A stretch of DNA of 59,469 nucleotides from Bacteroidota bacterium (GTDB lineage: Bacteria; Bacteroidota; Ignavibacteria; Ignavibacteriales; Melioribacteraceae): contig JAMCSN010000292.1 in the NCBI GenBank assembly GCA_023381535.1, positions 1 through 59,469 on the forward strand, given 5' to 3'. The position numbers and the translations under genes were made by a program. The notes beneath the pieces are model-generated. The model did no database searches and was not told the origin of the DNA. It worked only from the letters and a program-made list of their open reading frames with translations. This document shows positions 43,699 to 52,490 of this stretch, in pieces; position 1 is the first letter of the stretch, and every line of letters starts with the position of its first letter.

Positions 43699-45522
43699 CT
43701 AAGCTTCCAATCCTTTATACATATCTTCAATCAAATCTTTGTAACGCTCTTCGATAACTTTTCTTTTTACTTTGAGAGAAGGAGTAAGTTCTCCTGTCTC
43801 GATTGTAAATGGTTTATCAAGAATCGCAAATTTTCTAACGCGCTCAAAGTTTGCAAGCTTCTTCTGAAATTGATCGAGTTCTTTATCCAGCAATTCATAG
43901 ATTTGTTTCATATCAACCAGTTCTTCTACGGTTTTGTACTGGATTCTGTTCGCATCGGCGTATTCTTTCAATGCTTCGTAATCCGGAACAATCAGCGCGC
44001 TCAAAAACATTCTGCGGTCTCCGATTAATATGAACTGATCGATATACTTGCTGGCAAGGAACATGTTCTCGATAGGTGTCGGTGCAATATACTTTCCGCC
44101 GGAAGTTTTGAACAAATGCTTTTTTCTGTCGGTGATGATCAAAAATCCTTCTGCGTCGAACACACCGATATCTCCGGTATATAGCCAGCCATCTTTGATG
44201 GTCTCCTCCGTTTCCTTTTTGTTCTTATAGTAACCTTGCATAATGTTAGGTCCGTATGCAAGAATCTCGCCGTCTTTCGCAATTTTAATTTCGACACCGG
44301 GCATGGTTTTCCCAACTGTTCCAAATTTATAATCGTTAACTCTGTTGGCAGCAATAACCGGTGACGATTCGGTCAAACCGTAACCTTCTATTATCAATAT
44401 GCCGGCTGCTTCAAAGAATTGTCCCAACTCGCGTGCAAGTGCGGCGCCGCCTGAAATGAAGAATCGTAATCTTCCGCCGGTTTTCTCTCTAAGTTTTCCG
44501 AAGACGAGTTTATCGGCAAGTTTGTGTTTAAGCGAAAGAAAAATTGGAATAGGCTGACCGGATTTTTTCGCAACGTGAAATTCTTTTCCGATTTCAATTG
44601 CCCAGTTGAAAATTTTCTGCTTTTTCTCCGGCTGACTTTCGACGTTCCGTTTTATCTTGCTGTACATCCTTTCGAACAAGCGCGGCACTGCGGTCATTAT
44701 CGTCGGTTTAATATCTTCCATGTTGCTCGCAATTTTTTCTATACTCTCAGCGTACGCAATCTGCCCGCCGCACGAGAACGCGGTGTAATATCCCGCCATT
44801 CTTTCAAAGATGTGACAAAGCGGAAGGAACGAAAGAAAAATATCCGTCTCGCCGATATCGAAAATTTCGTGGGCAGCTTTTACGTTCGACACAATATTTT
44901 TATGAGTGAGCATTACACCTTTTGGTTCGCCGGTTGTGCCGGAAGTATAAATGATTGTGCACAGTTCGTTCTCTTGACAAATCTTTGCTGTCTCTTCAAA
45001 GTAATTTGGGTGATCACTCTTAAACGCCACTCCCTTCGATTGTATATCTTGAAAATTATAAACCTCCTTTTCGCTTCCCTTGTCTTCCGGATTCATTACA
45101 ACAATAAATTTTAGATTACGGCAGTTGTTTCGGATTTTCAAAATTTTATTCAGATGAAATTTATTCGATACAATAATTCCTACGGATTCAGAATTATTGA
45201 GAATGAATTCTATTGTCTCGGAAGTTGAAATTGGGTAGAGAGGAACATCAACGGCGCAAAGACTCAGAATAGCCATATCGGAATAAACCCATTCCGGACG
45301 GTTCTCGGCAATGATGGCAACTTTATCGCCACGTTTCACTCCCAGCGACGCCAACCCCAAAGCAAAAGTTTCCGTGTTGCGATACACTTCATCGTAAGTT
45401 ATGCCTATCCATTTATCATTCACTTTGTTTTTTAGAACCGGTCTTTCTTTTCCTTTTCCAAAATCTTTTGTGATGATTTGAAACAACTGCGGAATTGTTT
45501 TGAAGTCTTTATAAATGGGCAT
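43699..45522 (-). CDS. long-chain acyl-CoA synthetase-like AMP ligase
   Basis: The ATG at 45522, behind GGAGAG, gives 607 aa. The ANL-superfamily motifs are intact: P-loop CTIIYTSGTTGEPKGVMLTH, EGYGLTESSPV, GWLYTGDIG and the late ITDRKKHLFKTSGGKYIAP. It activates a carboxylate with ATP and joins it to CoA, most like the long-chain FadD/FAA group with the insert seen in ACSBG-type enzymes. It is a single gene, so the exact chain length cannot be inferred. Confidence 0.9.
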   Translation of the reverse strand: MPIYKDFKTIPQLFQIITKDFGKGKERPVLKNKVNDKWIGITYDEVYRNTETFALGLASLGVKRGDKVAIIAENRPEWVYSDMAILSLCAVDVPLYPISTSETIEFILNNSESVGIIVSNKFHLNKILKIRNNCRNLKFIVVMNPEDKGSEKEVYNFQDIQSKGVAFKSDHPNYFEETAKICQENELCTIIYTSGTTGEPKGVMLTHKNIVSNVKAAHEIFDIGETDIFLSFLPLCHIFERMAGYYTAFSCGGQIAYAESIEKIASNMEDIKPTIMTAVPRLFERMYSKIKRNVESQPEKKQKIFNWAIEIGKEFHVAKKSGQPIPIFLSLKHKLADKLVFGKLREKTGGRLRFFISGGAALARELGQFFEAAGILIIEGYGLTESSPVIAANRVNDYKFGTVGKTMPGVEIKIAKDGEILAYGPNIMQGYYKNKKETEETIKDGWLYTGDIGVFDAEGFLIITDRKKHLFKTSGGKYIAPTPIENMFLASKYIDQFILIGDRRMFLSALIVPDYEALKEYADANRIQYKTVEELVDMKQIYELLDKELDQFQKKLANFERVRKFAILDKPFTIETGELTPSLKVKRKVIEERYKDLIEDMYKGLEA

Positions 45523-45694
45523 GAATCTCTCCTGCAAAATTTTGAATCAATTTAGTTTGGGTCGATCTAAAAAGCAACAAAGGATTCCGAATTTATTTCT
45601 AAATAAGTTGTTATGTCTTAAAATGAGTTTAAATTAAAGAATTTTATTACAACGCAAGTATAAGTATCGCGCGGCTGAAACGATTGAAATGAAA

Positions 45695-46021
45695 TTACTT
45701 TGACCATATCTCGCCATCAACGACCGGTGTAACACAGATCAACGGATTTTGCGGCACGTTAAATTTCCCAAAGATTTCTTCGAACAGTCTGTATTGCAAA
45801 CCGTTTGATTCCAGTTTGGAAAATTTTTTGTACGACATGAATTTACCCGCTCTATTCTGCGGTGCGTCAAAATTATATGCTCTCCCGAAATCTTTCTTTG
45901 CGTTGGATTTTAGAAAAGTAATTTTCGATTCGTCACTGCCTTCCTGCTCATAAGCTTTCGCTTTGAATGCGGTAACGTAGCCGTTATCGATGATAAGATA
46001 TATGTTCAGAATTGTTTCCAG
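45695..46021 (-). CDS. downstream part of a probably frameshifted 7TM gene
   Basis: An uninterrupted 108-codon frame without any ATG, GTG or TTG near its beginning. It opens just after the stop of the 7TM gene; a CTG at 46021 lies 7 nt after AAGGA. The peptide (..NIYLIIDNGYVTAFKAKAYEQEG... to ...CVTPVVDGEIWSK) is soluble and unknown to me. It is either a separate protein with a CTG start or, more simply, the C-terminal domain of the 7TM protein, split by one extra A in the A6 run at 46032-46037. Removing one A joins the frames seamlessly. Confidence 0.6.
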   Translation of the reverse strand: METILNIYLIIDNGYVTAFKAKAYEQEGSDESKITFLKSNAKKDFGRAYNFDAPQNRAGKFMSYKKFSKLESNGLQYRLFEEIFGKFNVPQNPLICVTPVVDGEIWSK

Positions 46022-46022
46022 T

Positions 46023-46691
46023 TCAATTTCCTTTTTTGAGTTCGGTCTTATTTTTCAATGCGAACAATGTTAGAAATGTTGCGAAGATGAATGCCATTTT
46101 GCAAAGCAAACTTTCTACAGCCGAAATAAAACCGGGAGAAAAAAGAGCAATAATCATTGCCGGCATAAATGTGAAAAGGTAACCAAAAAACATGAGGCGT
46201 GTTAACGCTCTGGATTTTTTCTCGGTCTCGGCGCCCCATTTTTTGTTAAGTATGATCATCGAAGCTATTATCGGTAAATAATAAAACGTAGCATATAGCG
46301 GTCCCAATGGATAATGATAACTTGCATATAGCACCGTGCATTTGGTTACGGCAAACTCATTCAATGCGAACGGATAATAGACAATGAAAAATAACGCCGG
46401 GATAAAAATTGTGTAGTGATAGTCTTTCTGGCGGTTAGCAAATTTCAACACGGTGAATAATCCTAGCGGCGGCAAAAGTGAAATATCCAAAAACGCAAAG
46501 TAGATGAAAATCTGTTTCTGTAATCCGGCAAAGCAGATCAAGAACTCGATGAATTGGTATCCGAACAAAAGCAAAATAACAGCAATGATAAGTTTGTTAA
46601 CCGCATTTTTCTCTGCGAAGATAAAAAGATTGATTATTAAAACAAGTTCTATGCACGCAATAAGAAGTGAAACCATTCCATCAAGATTCAT
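46023..46691 (-). CDS. seven-transmembrane protein of unknown function
   Basis: The 222-aa protein consists of about seven hydrophobic helices with short loops and a Lys-rich tail (ALKNKTELKKGN). The layout recalls 7TM sensor input domains. The tail ends at an A6 homopolymer, after which a +1 shift opens a further 108 codons in the same direction. The intact gene may thus span 45695-46691 and encode about 330 aa: seven helices plus a cytoplasmic domain. It lies 23 bp downstream of the nitrilase-family gene's stop region on the same strand. Function unknown. Confidence 0.65.
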   Translation of the reverse strand: MNLDGMVSLLIACIELVLIINLFIFAEKNAVNKLIIAVILLLFGYQFIEFLICFAGLQKQIFIYFAFLDISLLPPLGLFTVLKFANRQKDYHYTIFIPALFFIVYYPFALNEFAVTKCTVLYASYHYPLGPLYATFYYLPIIASMIILNKKWGAETEKKSRALTRLMFFGYLFTFMPAMIIALFSPGFISAVESLLCKMAFIFATFLTLFALKNKTELKKGN

Positions 46692-46714
46692 TATGTAACT
46701 CTTATTTTTAAATT

Positions 46715-47539
46715 CTATTTGTTGTTAAACCAATCGATATATAATTCCGGTCTTCTGTCTCTCATGAATAATCTTTTTGCATGCGACTTATCACAATCGC
46801 TCAAATCAATATCGCAGAACAAAATTTCTTCCTTGCCCAAACATGCACGTGCTATTATTTCTCCTTCGGGATTGCTTACAAACGATTCGCCGGAAAAAGT
46901 TAAACATTCTTCTTCGCCGACTCTATTGCAAAGAGCAGTAAAATAGCCATTCTGGAAAGCTGCAACTCTCATTTCTGATTCATATAAACCTTCGGGCCAT
47001 TCTCCAACGGCGCCTGCTTGCGGAACGAAAACTATTTCTGCACCATTGAGCGCAAGTGTCCGCATGTATTCTGGATAATGTCTGTCGTAACAAATTGCTA
47101 TTCCAATTTTACCGTGTTTTGTATTGTAAACCGGTACGCCGTTGTTGCCGGGCGTGTAATAATCTTTTTCATGGAAACATGAGTAATCCGTAATATGAAT
47201 CATCCGGGTTGTACCCATGATTTTTCCGTCTGCATCAATAACCGGTGATGAATCATAAGTCTTGTTTCCATCACGTTCGTATAAATTAAGAACAATGACT
47301 ACTTCCAGTTCCTTTGCCAGCTTGCAAAAAACATCGGTCGTCGATCCGGGAACAGTTTCAGAATGATCAATAAAATTCTTGTCGGAAGGTTTTTGAGGAA
47401 AGAATGGAGTGAATGCCAATTCTGCAAAGCATATTATTTTCGCGCCGGAAGATGCTGCTTCGATCACTGAATTGACGCCCTTCTGACGGTTTAATTCTAA
47501 ATTGACCGATGCTTTTTGTTGTACTAATGCAATTTTCAT
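46715..47539 (-). CDS. carbon-nitrogen hydrolase (nitrilase superfamily)
   Basis: From ATG 47539 the protein has 274 aa. It resembles N-carbamoylputrescine amidase and beta-ureidopropionase. The catalytic Glu (FAELAF, E40) and Cys (AICYDRHYPE, C150) are clear. The third catalytic residue, Lys in the usual RKxH motif, aligns to Met in GTTRMIHI (M113). Either the Lys comes from elsewhere or the subfamily is unusual. An ATG at 47548 is an alternative start. Substrate unknown. Confidence 0.82.
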   Translation of the reverse strand: MKIALVQQKASVNLELNRQKGVNSVIEAASSGAKIICFAELAFTPFFPQKPSDKNFIDHSETVPGSTTDVFCKLAKELEVVIVLNLYERDGNKTYDSSPVIDADGKIMGTTRMIHITDYSCFHEKDYYTPGNNGVPVYNTKHGKIGIAICYDRHYPEYMRTLALNGAEIVFVPQAGAVGEWPEGLYESEMRVAAFQNGYFTALCNRVGEEECLTFSGESFVSNPEGEIIARACLGKEEILFCDIDLSDCDKSHAKRLFMRDRRPELYIDWFNNK

Positions 47540-47607
47540 AAATAGCATTCTGAATTATTACGGCATTGTATGAATTTCAAGAATCTCGATTATCGTTCCC
47601 CGCACCT

Positions 47608-48999
47608 TTATTTTTTCGGTCCAACCATTTTTTCGGGACGAACGACTTCGTCAAATTTTTCTGAAGTTAACAAACCGAGTTCCAACGCGACTTCTTTCAA
47701 AGTTTTGTTTTCTTTGTGCGCTTTCTTCGCAACCTTTGCAGCGTTATCATAACCGATTACGGGATTAAGCGACGTTACAAGCATCAGCGAGTTCTGCAAA
47801 TGTTTTTTGATATTCATTTCATTTGCCACGATTCCGACGACACAATTATCGGTGAAGCTTTCACATGCATCGGCAAGTAATTTTATAGATTGCAAAATGT
47901 TAAACGCAATTACCGGCATGAAAACGTTCAGTTCAAAATTTCCGCTTGATCCGGCAAAGTTAATTGTAACATCATTGCCGAAAACTTGCGCACAAACCAT
48001 TGTCATCGCTTCGGATTGAGTCGGATTAACTTTTCCCGGCATGATGGAACTTCCCGGTTCATTTTCCGGCAAAGAAATTTCTCCGATACCGCAACGAGGT
48101 CCGGAGCCTAACCAACGAATGTCGTTCGAAATTTTTAGCAATGATGCTGCAAGAGTTTTCAACGTTCCGCTCATTTCTACAAGAGCGTCTTTACCCGCCA
48201 TCGCTTCAAATTTATTCGGCGCAGTTGTAAATTTCTTTCCGGTAATTTCAGAAATCTTTGCTGCTACTTTGACAGCATAATCTGGATGAGTATTCATGCC
48301 GGTACCAACCGCAGTTCCTCCCAACGGAATTTCCGTTAGTCTTTTCAAGCTGTCGCTAACTCTCGCCAGTCCGTTAGTAAGTTGCTGAGCGTAACCGGAA
48401 AACTCTTGACCTAACGTCAGAGGAGTTGCATCCATCAAGTGTGTTCTGCCGATTTTAATTATGTCTTTGAACTCATTTGCTTTTGCATCGAGAGCATCGC
48501 GGAGTTTCGTAACCATCGGAATTAAACGCCTATAAATTTCCTCGACTGCTGCAATGTGAATCGAAGAAGGGAAAGCGTCGTTTGTGGACTGAGCTTTATT
48601 TACATCGTCGTTTGGATGAATCGGTTTTTTGCTTCCGAGAACACCACCGACCATTTCAATTGCACGATTTGAAATAACTTCGTTGACATTCATATTGGTT
48701 TGCGTGCCGCTTCCAGTTTGCCAAACAACTAACGGAAAATGATCGCCAAGTTTTCCTTCAATAACTTCATCGGCAGCTTTTATAATCAAGTCCCTCTTTT
48801 CCTCAGTCAGCGTTCCCAATTCACAATTTGTAATTGCCGCTGCTTTCTTTACAATCGCCAATGCTCTTATCAGTTCAGCCGGAAATCTTTCACCGCCAAT
48901 CTTAAAATTCATCAACGAACGTGCAGTCTGCGCGCCGTAATATTTGTTCACCGGTACTTTGATTTCACCCATACTGTCAGTTTCAATTCTAAATTCCAT
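47608..48999 (-). CDS. fumC: fumarate hydratase class II
   Basis: The 463-aa oxygen-stable fumarase interconverts fumarate and malate in the TCA cycle. The family signature [16 protein letters not shown] and the substrate segments [25 protein letters not shown] and [17 protein letters not shown] are intact. The start at 48999 is supported by GGAG seven bases upstream and by the conserved N-terminus [16 protein letters not shown]. Single gene. Confidence 0.95.
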   Translation of the reverse strand: MEFRIETDSMGEIKVPVNKYYGAQTARSLMNFKIGGERFPAELIRALAIVKKAAAITNCELGTLTEEKRDLIIKAADEVIEGKLGDHFPLVVWQTGSGTQTNMNVNEVISNRAIEMVGGVLGSKKPIHPNDDVNKAQSTNDAFPSSIHIAAVEEIYRRLIPMVTKLRDALDAKANEFKDIIKIGRTHLMDATPLTLGQEFSGYAQQLTNGLARVSDSLKRLTEIPLGGTAVGTGMNTHPDYAVKVAAKISEITGKKFTTAPNKFEAMAGKDALVEMSGTLKTLAASLLKISNDIRWLGSGPRCGIGEISLPENEPGSSIMPGKVNPTQSEAMTMVCAQVFGNDVTINFAGSSGNFELNVFMPVIAFNILQSIKLLADACESFTDNCVVGIVANEMNIKKHLQNSLMLVTSLNPVIGYDNAAKVAKKAHKENKTLKEVALELGLLTSEKFDEVVRPEKMVGPKK

Positions 49000-49146
49000 T
49001 ATAAACTCCGAATATTTTTTTGGATTTGAAGTTAAATTAAGGCAAACGGCTCTTAATTTCAATTCGAGAAAAACTTCCTTAATGTTGAACTACTGACTCG
49101 CGCCGATTTGTTAACCGGAAGATGTAAGCACAAAATAACTTTGCAA

Positions 49147-49740
49147 CTAGAGATCGAAAATATTTTCCGGTTGTTCCTTTTCTAATGCCCACTTCGGAGG
49201 ATTTTGTTCGATGTATTTTCGGATGTTATACAATTCTTTTTCACTGCGAATTATTCTATCATAAAATCGTGACTGCCAGAAAAAGCCTGCGCAACTAATC
49301 TGAGCGGATTTCTTAGTAACTGCAGATTTGAATCCTCTAATAATATCAGACAGACAGTTTCTGACAATACGTAGAGACGCGTCGAACGCGTCTGGATTTG
49401 CGTTAACATTTCTTGTGCTAATTTGCGCTTCTTCTTTACCGAGACGCACGCGGTGCGTCTCTACCTCGGGACCATTTATGATTATAATCCCGTGAACATG
49501 ATTCGGCATAATCACATAATAATCAAGATCAACATTTTTTCTTACATCTTTTGTTTTTAACCATTCATCTCGAACAATCTTCCCCAACTCATTCAACTCA
49601 ACTTTATCGCTAACAACTTCTCCAAAACAGCAATCATGATTCTTTGTGTTGATTGTTACAAAGTACCACCACGGATTGGAATAATCCCACTCTTTTAATC
49701 TTGCCGATTCTATGCGGAATGTATTTTTGAATTTGCCCAT
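49147..49740 (-). CDS. REP-associated tyrosine transposase (RAYT)
   Basis: The protein (197 aa from ATG 49740) is a Y1 transposase of the IS200-related RAYT group. Seen: an N-terminal YFVTINTKNHDC strand, the metal HUH motif MPNHVHGIIII, and the catalytic Tyr helix (IRKYIEQNPPKW) with WQSRFYDRIIRS before it. RAYTs are single-copy enzymes linked to the spread of REP palindromes. The variable loop between the HUH motif and GFKSAVTKK is encoded by a REP pair (VETHRVRLG and DAFDASLR). It stands alone between fumC and an NlpC gene. Confidence 0.9.
   Translation of the reverse strand: MGKFKNTFRIESARLKEWDYSNPWWYFVTINTKNHDCCFGEVVSDKVELNELGKIVRDEWLKTKDVRKNVDLDYYVIMPNHVHGIIIINGPEVETHRVRLGKEEAQISTRNVNANPDAFDASLRIVRNCLSDIIRGFKSAVTKKSAQISCAGFFWQSRFYDRIIRSEKELYNIRKYIEQNPPKWALEKEQPENIFDL
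49371..49464. repeat. REP pair inside the transposase gene
   Basis: GTAGAGACGCGTCG...ACGCGTCT (49371-49393) and GAGACGCACG...GTGCGTCTCTAC (49441-49464) are two palindromes in inverted orientation. They have the same layout and ends as the pair at 467-526. They are in frame with the RAYT gene and contain no stop codon. Confidence 0.85.
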
Positions 49741-49779
49741 ATTCACCCCAAACCAAAAAAGCTTACAGTGTTATAGAGA

Positions 49780-50487
49780 TCAGTTTTCACCGATGGTTTC
49801 AACACGGCGGGCACCGATGTACCGCTTGCTGTAGTATGCTTCGTTGAGCGAAGAAACGGTTACGCCAAGTTTGCGGCTTGCGTGAACAAATTGATTCTCG
49901 CCTAGATAAATTCCGACATGACCCGGGTAGGAACGTCTTGTAGTATTAAAAAATACTAAGTCGCCAAACTTTAGTTCATCTTTCGGTACTTCATCGCCCA
50001 CACGATATTGCTCTCTTGCCGAGCGCGGTAGATCAAATGATAATGAATTTTCGTAAACTTGTTTTGTAAACGCGGAACAATCGATTCCTTTGCCGCCATT
50101 GCCGCCGTATTTGTAAGGCGTGTCTAAATATTTTATCACCTCAAGCAAAACTTTTTCTCGCGGTGTTAATGCAACGTTGAATGACTTCAGTTTTTCAATG
50201 TTCGCAACAAACTTTGTTTTATCTACCGGTTTTTCTTCCACCGGAGTTTCATCAAATTCGTCGGTCGTATCTGGAGTATCGTTATAAATGACAACGTCTT
50301 TCTTCGGATTTCTCGAATTGCGAACTCTTGTCGAATCGGGAGATTCAGACCGCCCCACAACTCCGTAATCTCTTTCATTTTTGTTTTTGTACCTTTGCGA
50401 ACTTGAGGAAGACGAACACCCGCTGAAAGTCATTAGAACCGCAATCCCGAGTGCCGCCCTTTGTATAATGAAGCGTAATTTCATCAT
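49780..50487 (-). CDS. NlpC/P60 endopeptidase lipoprotein
   Basis: The 235-aa protein has a lipoprotein signal ([11 protein letters not shown], then a Ser-rich linker) and a low-complexity charged spacer. The C-terminal NlpC/P60 domain has [16 protein letters not shown] (catalytic Cys), [16 protein letters not shown] (His) and RYIGARRV. It would cleave D-glutamyl-meso-diaminopimelate bonds in peptidoglycan. It overlaps the sigma-factor gene upstream by 4 bp and is the last gene of the deoB run. Confidence 0.9.
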   Translation of the reverse strand: MMKLRFIIQRAALGIAVLMTFSGCSSSSSSQRYKNKNERDYGVVGRSESPDSTRVRNSRNPKKDVVIYNDTPDTTDEFDETPVEEKPVDKTKFVANIEKLKSFNVALTPREKVLLEVIKYLDTPYKYGGNGGKGIDCSAFTKQVYENSLSFDLPRSAREQYRVGDEVPKDELKFGDLVFFNTTRRSYPGHVGIYLGENQFVHASRKLGVTVSSLNEAYYSKRYIGARRVETIGEN

Positions 50488-51338
50488 CCTAAGTAGGATC
50501 TCAAATTTTTGCTGCGTGATGCATGACGAAGTCTTCTAATTGCTTTTTCCTTTATTTGACGGACACGTTCGCGCGTCAAATTAAATTTCTCTCCAATCTC
50601 TTCGAGTGTGAGTGAATGCTCTTTGTTTAAGCCGAAATAAAGTTTGATAACTTCCGCTTCCCTTTCAGATAATGTTGATAGCGCGCGTTCGATTTCACTT
50701 TTCAACGATTCCGACATGAGTGTGTAGTCGGGCGACGGCTGCTCGTCGTTTTCCAAAATATCCAACAGACGGTTTTCTTCTCCAGTTGTGAACGGCGCGT
50801 CCATCGAAACGTGACGACCGGAAATTTTCAGTGTGTCGGAAACTTCACTGATGTCCATATCAAGTTCTTGCGCAAGCTCGTGTGCGTTTGGCTCGCGTTC
50901 GAATTCCTGTTCAAGATTGCTGTATGCCTTCCCGATTTTGTTTAATGCGCCGACTCTATTTAACGGCAGCCTAACAATTCTTGATTGTTCGGCAAGCGCT
51001 TGAAGTATCGATTGGCGGATCCACCACACGGCATAAGAAATAAATTTGAACCCGCGGGTTTCATCAAACCTTTTGGCTGCTTTTATCAAACCGAGATTGC
51101 CTTCGTTAATTAAATCGCCAAGCGACAATCCTTGGTTCTGATATTGCTTGGCTACCGAAACGACAAATCTCAAATTTGCTTTTACTAATTTTTCCAACGC
51201 TCGCTGATCATTTTTCTTTATTCGAATTGCAAGTTCGATTTCTTCATCCGGAGTTAGGAGATCAACTTTTCCAATTTCTTGCAGATATTTATCTAACGAT
51301 TGGCTTTCACGATTAGTGAATTGTTTCGTGATCTTCAA
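50484..51338 (-). CDS. sigma-70 family sigma factor, group 1/2 without region 1.1
   Basis: The 284-aa sigma factor has region 1.2 ([26 protein letters not shown]), region 2 ([61 protein letters not shown]), region 3 and region 4 ([31 protein letters not shown]). Bacteroidota and relatives use such a short form as the primary sigma factor. It overlaps a BMC vertex gene by 4 bp and the nlpC gene by 4 bp. Whether it is the primary or an alternative sigma cannot be told from this window. Confidence 0.93.
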   Translation of the reverse strand: MKITKQFTNRESQSLDKYLQEIGKVDLLTPDEEIELAIRIKKNDQRALEKLVKANLRFVVSVAKQYQNQGLSLGDLINEGNLGLIKAAKRFDETRGFKFISYAVWWIRQSILQALAEQSRIVRLPLNRVGALNKIGKAYSNLEQEFEREPNAHELAQELDMDISEVSDTLKISGRHVSMDAPFTTGEENRLLDILENDEQPSPDYTLMSESLKSEIERALSTLSEREAEVIKLYFGLNKEHSLTLEEIGEKFNLTRERVRQIKEKAIRRLRHASRSKNLRSYLG

Positions 51339-51622
51339 GATTGTTTCTCCCTAGAAATTTGAAGATTAATGGAATCAACTATACCGACAATTGACGCATC
51401 AACGGGCGCCATATCTACATCCAGCGGAATAACAGCTTCACTTGCTGTGACGTAAAAAATAATTTCACCAGGCCCGGCTCCAACGGTATCCAAAGCAACT
51501 ATCGGCTCGCCAAGTTTTTCCAGCTCTGCATTTATCGGCTGCACAAACTGCATTTTGTAGCCGGTCACCGCATCGTACTTTCTTGTCGCCCAAATAGTAC
51601 CAATAACTTTACCGAGATACAT
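51335..51622 (-). CDS. BMC vertex protein, EutN/CcmL family (second copy)
   Basis: The 95-aa protein matches the pentameric BMC-P shell family. Seen: the N-terminal [15 protein letters not shown], central [21 protein letters not shown] and C-terminal [19 protein letters not shown] pentamers cap the corners of polyhedral microcompartments. It overlaps the other vertex gene by 1 bp and the sigma gene by 4 bp. No hexameric BMC-H or trimeric BMC-T gene is in the window. Confidence 0.93.
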   Translation of the reverse strand: MYLGKVIGTIWATRKYDAVTGYKMQFVQPINAELEKLGEPIVALDTVGAGPGEIIFYVTASEAVIPLDVDMAPVDASIVGIVDSINLQISREKQS

Positions 51623-51921
51623 CAGACCTCAACATGCTCATGTTGTTTTTCTTTAACTGAAATATCCAGTTTGTCAACGATCGCCATGATCACAGCATCA
51701 ACCGGTTTGTTTTTTGTAAATGTAGTTTGGCGGGCGGAACTTCCTTGAGCAACCAATACAACTTCTCCAACGCCGGCACCAACGGAATCAACTGCAATGA
51801 CTGTTGCTTCTTTCGGTTTGTACTCAAGGTCTATTTGTCTTACTATCAAGAATTTTGCACCGACAAGATTTTCGTCTTTGCGTGTTGACCAAACCGTCCC
51901 GATAACTTTTCCAAGTATCAA
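51622..51921 (-). CDS. BMC vertex protein, EutN/CcmL family (first copy)
   Basis: The 99-aa protein is a second BMC-P, with MILGKVIGTVWSTRKDENLVG, AVDSVGAGVGEVVLVAQGSSA and KPVDAVIMAIVDKLDI. It differs from its neighbour enough to be a distinct paralogue, not a recent duplicate. The C-terminal tail is His/Glu-rich (KQHEHVEV). It lies 7 bp after the PIN gene. Two BMC-P genes side by side occur in complete BMC loci; here they are coupled to deoB and a sigma factor. Confidence 0.93.
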   Translation of the reverse strand: MILGKVIGTVWSTRKDENLVGAKFLIVRQIDLEYKPKEATVIAVDSVGAGVGEVVLVAQGSSARQTTFTKNKPVDAVIMAIVDKLDISVKEKQHEHVEV

Positions 51922-51928
51922 TTCAACC

Positions 51929-52315
51929 TCACAATTCTTTTGGTGAAATAATTTTTATCCCGCTGTCTTTATATTTTGAAATCTGTGCCGTTAATATAGG
52001 TAGTTTATTGATCTTTGCTAAAGAACAAATCATTGCGTCACGTGTGGATGCAACTTTATTAAAAAATTCTGAAATGTTCAAACTATAACGGGGATGAATG
52101 CCAAGAACTTTTACCGCTCTCATCACGCCATCAACGGCATGTTTTTCTTTTTCAGTCGAAGAATGAAAATACATTTCTGAAGAATTGATAACAGTTGTAA
52201 AACAAATTCCTTTCGTCATTGCCAATTCGAGATCGGACAATTTAGAAAAATCATCATGGATTAAATGATCAACTAGAATATCGGTCTCAACTAAAAATTC
52301 AATCTTGTCAGTCAT
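51929..52315 (-). CDS. PIN-domain protein
   Basis: The 128-aa protein has the PIN layout: an N-terminal acidic residue in VETDILVDHL, Glu in NSSEMYF, and Asp in STRDAMICSLAKINKLPILT. The fourth acidic position, usually Asp a few residues after LPILT, is replaced (AQISKYKD). It may be an RNase toxin of the VapC kind or a degenerate member. It overlaps the 60-aa gene upstream by 8 bp, as toxins overlap antitoxins. It also belongs to the deoB-BMC run, so a housekeeping role is possible. Confidence 0.7.
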   Translation of the reverse strand: MTDKIEFLVETDILVDHLIHDDFSKLSDLELAMTKGICFTTVINSSEMYFHSSTEKEKHAVDGVMRAVKVLGIHPRYSLNISEFFNKVASTRDAMICSLAKINKLPILTAQISKYKDSGIKIISPKEL

Positions 52316-52490
52316 TTCTTAAAATCTTACTCTTAAAATCAGTGGAATGAAGTTTGCCTTTACTTTTCAAGAACTCATACACAACATCATCCGGCAGCGA
52401 TTGAACCGATTTAATTTTCAGAAAAAGTTCGCGGTCAACTTCCGAAAAGTCATTGGAAGGATTTTCTCCGGTTTGTTTTTTATCAGTCAT
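52308..52490 (-). CDS. 60-aa protein, possible antitoxin partner of the PIN protein
   Basis: The short charged protein (MTDKKQTGENPSND.. to ..FKSKILRND) overlaps deoB by 8 bp and the PIN gene by 8 bp. It has a predicted helical core (VDRELFLKIKSVQSLPDDVVYEFLKSKG) and no recognised DNA-binding motif. Size, acidity and position before a PIN gene fit a VapB-like antitoxin, but the family is not recognised. Confidence 0.65.
   Translation of the reverse strand: MTDKKQTGENPSNDFSEVDRELFLKIKSVQSLPDDVVYEFLKSKGKLHSTDFKSKILRND

Noticed and set aside
44524..45114. Long plus-strand ORF (196 aa) antisense to the acyl-CoA ligase
   Set aside because: Shadow frame; the minus-strand gene has all family motifs across this interval.
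46026..46040. Programmed -1 frameshift in the 7TM gene
   Set aside because: The downstream frame is reached by +1, not -1, from the A6 run, so a classical slippery heptamer would not give it. A homopolymer indel is simpler.
51929..52490. Certain VapBC toxin-antitoxin system
   Set aside because: Overlap and size fit, but the fourth PIN acidic residue is missing, the small protein has no DNA-binding motif, and both are embedded in a metabolic run. Kept as a possibility only.
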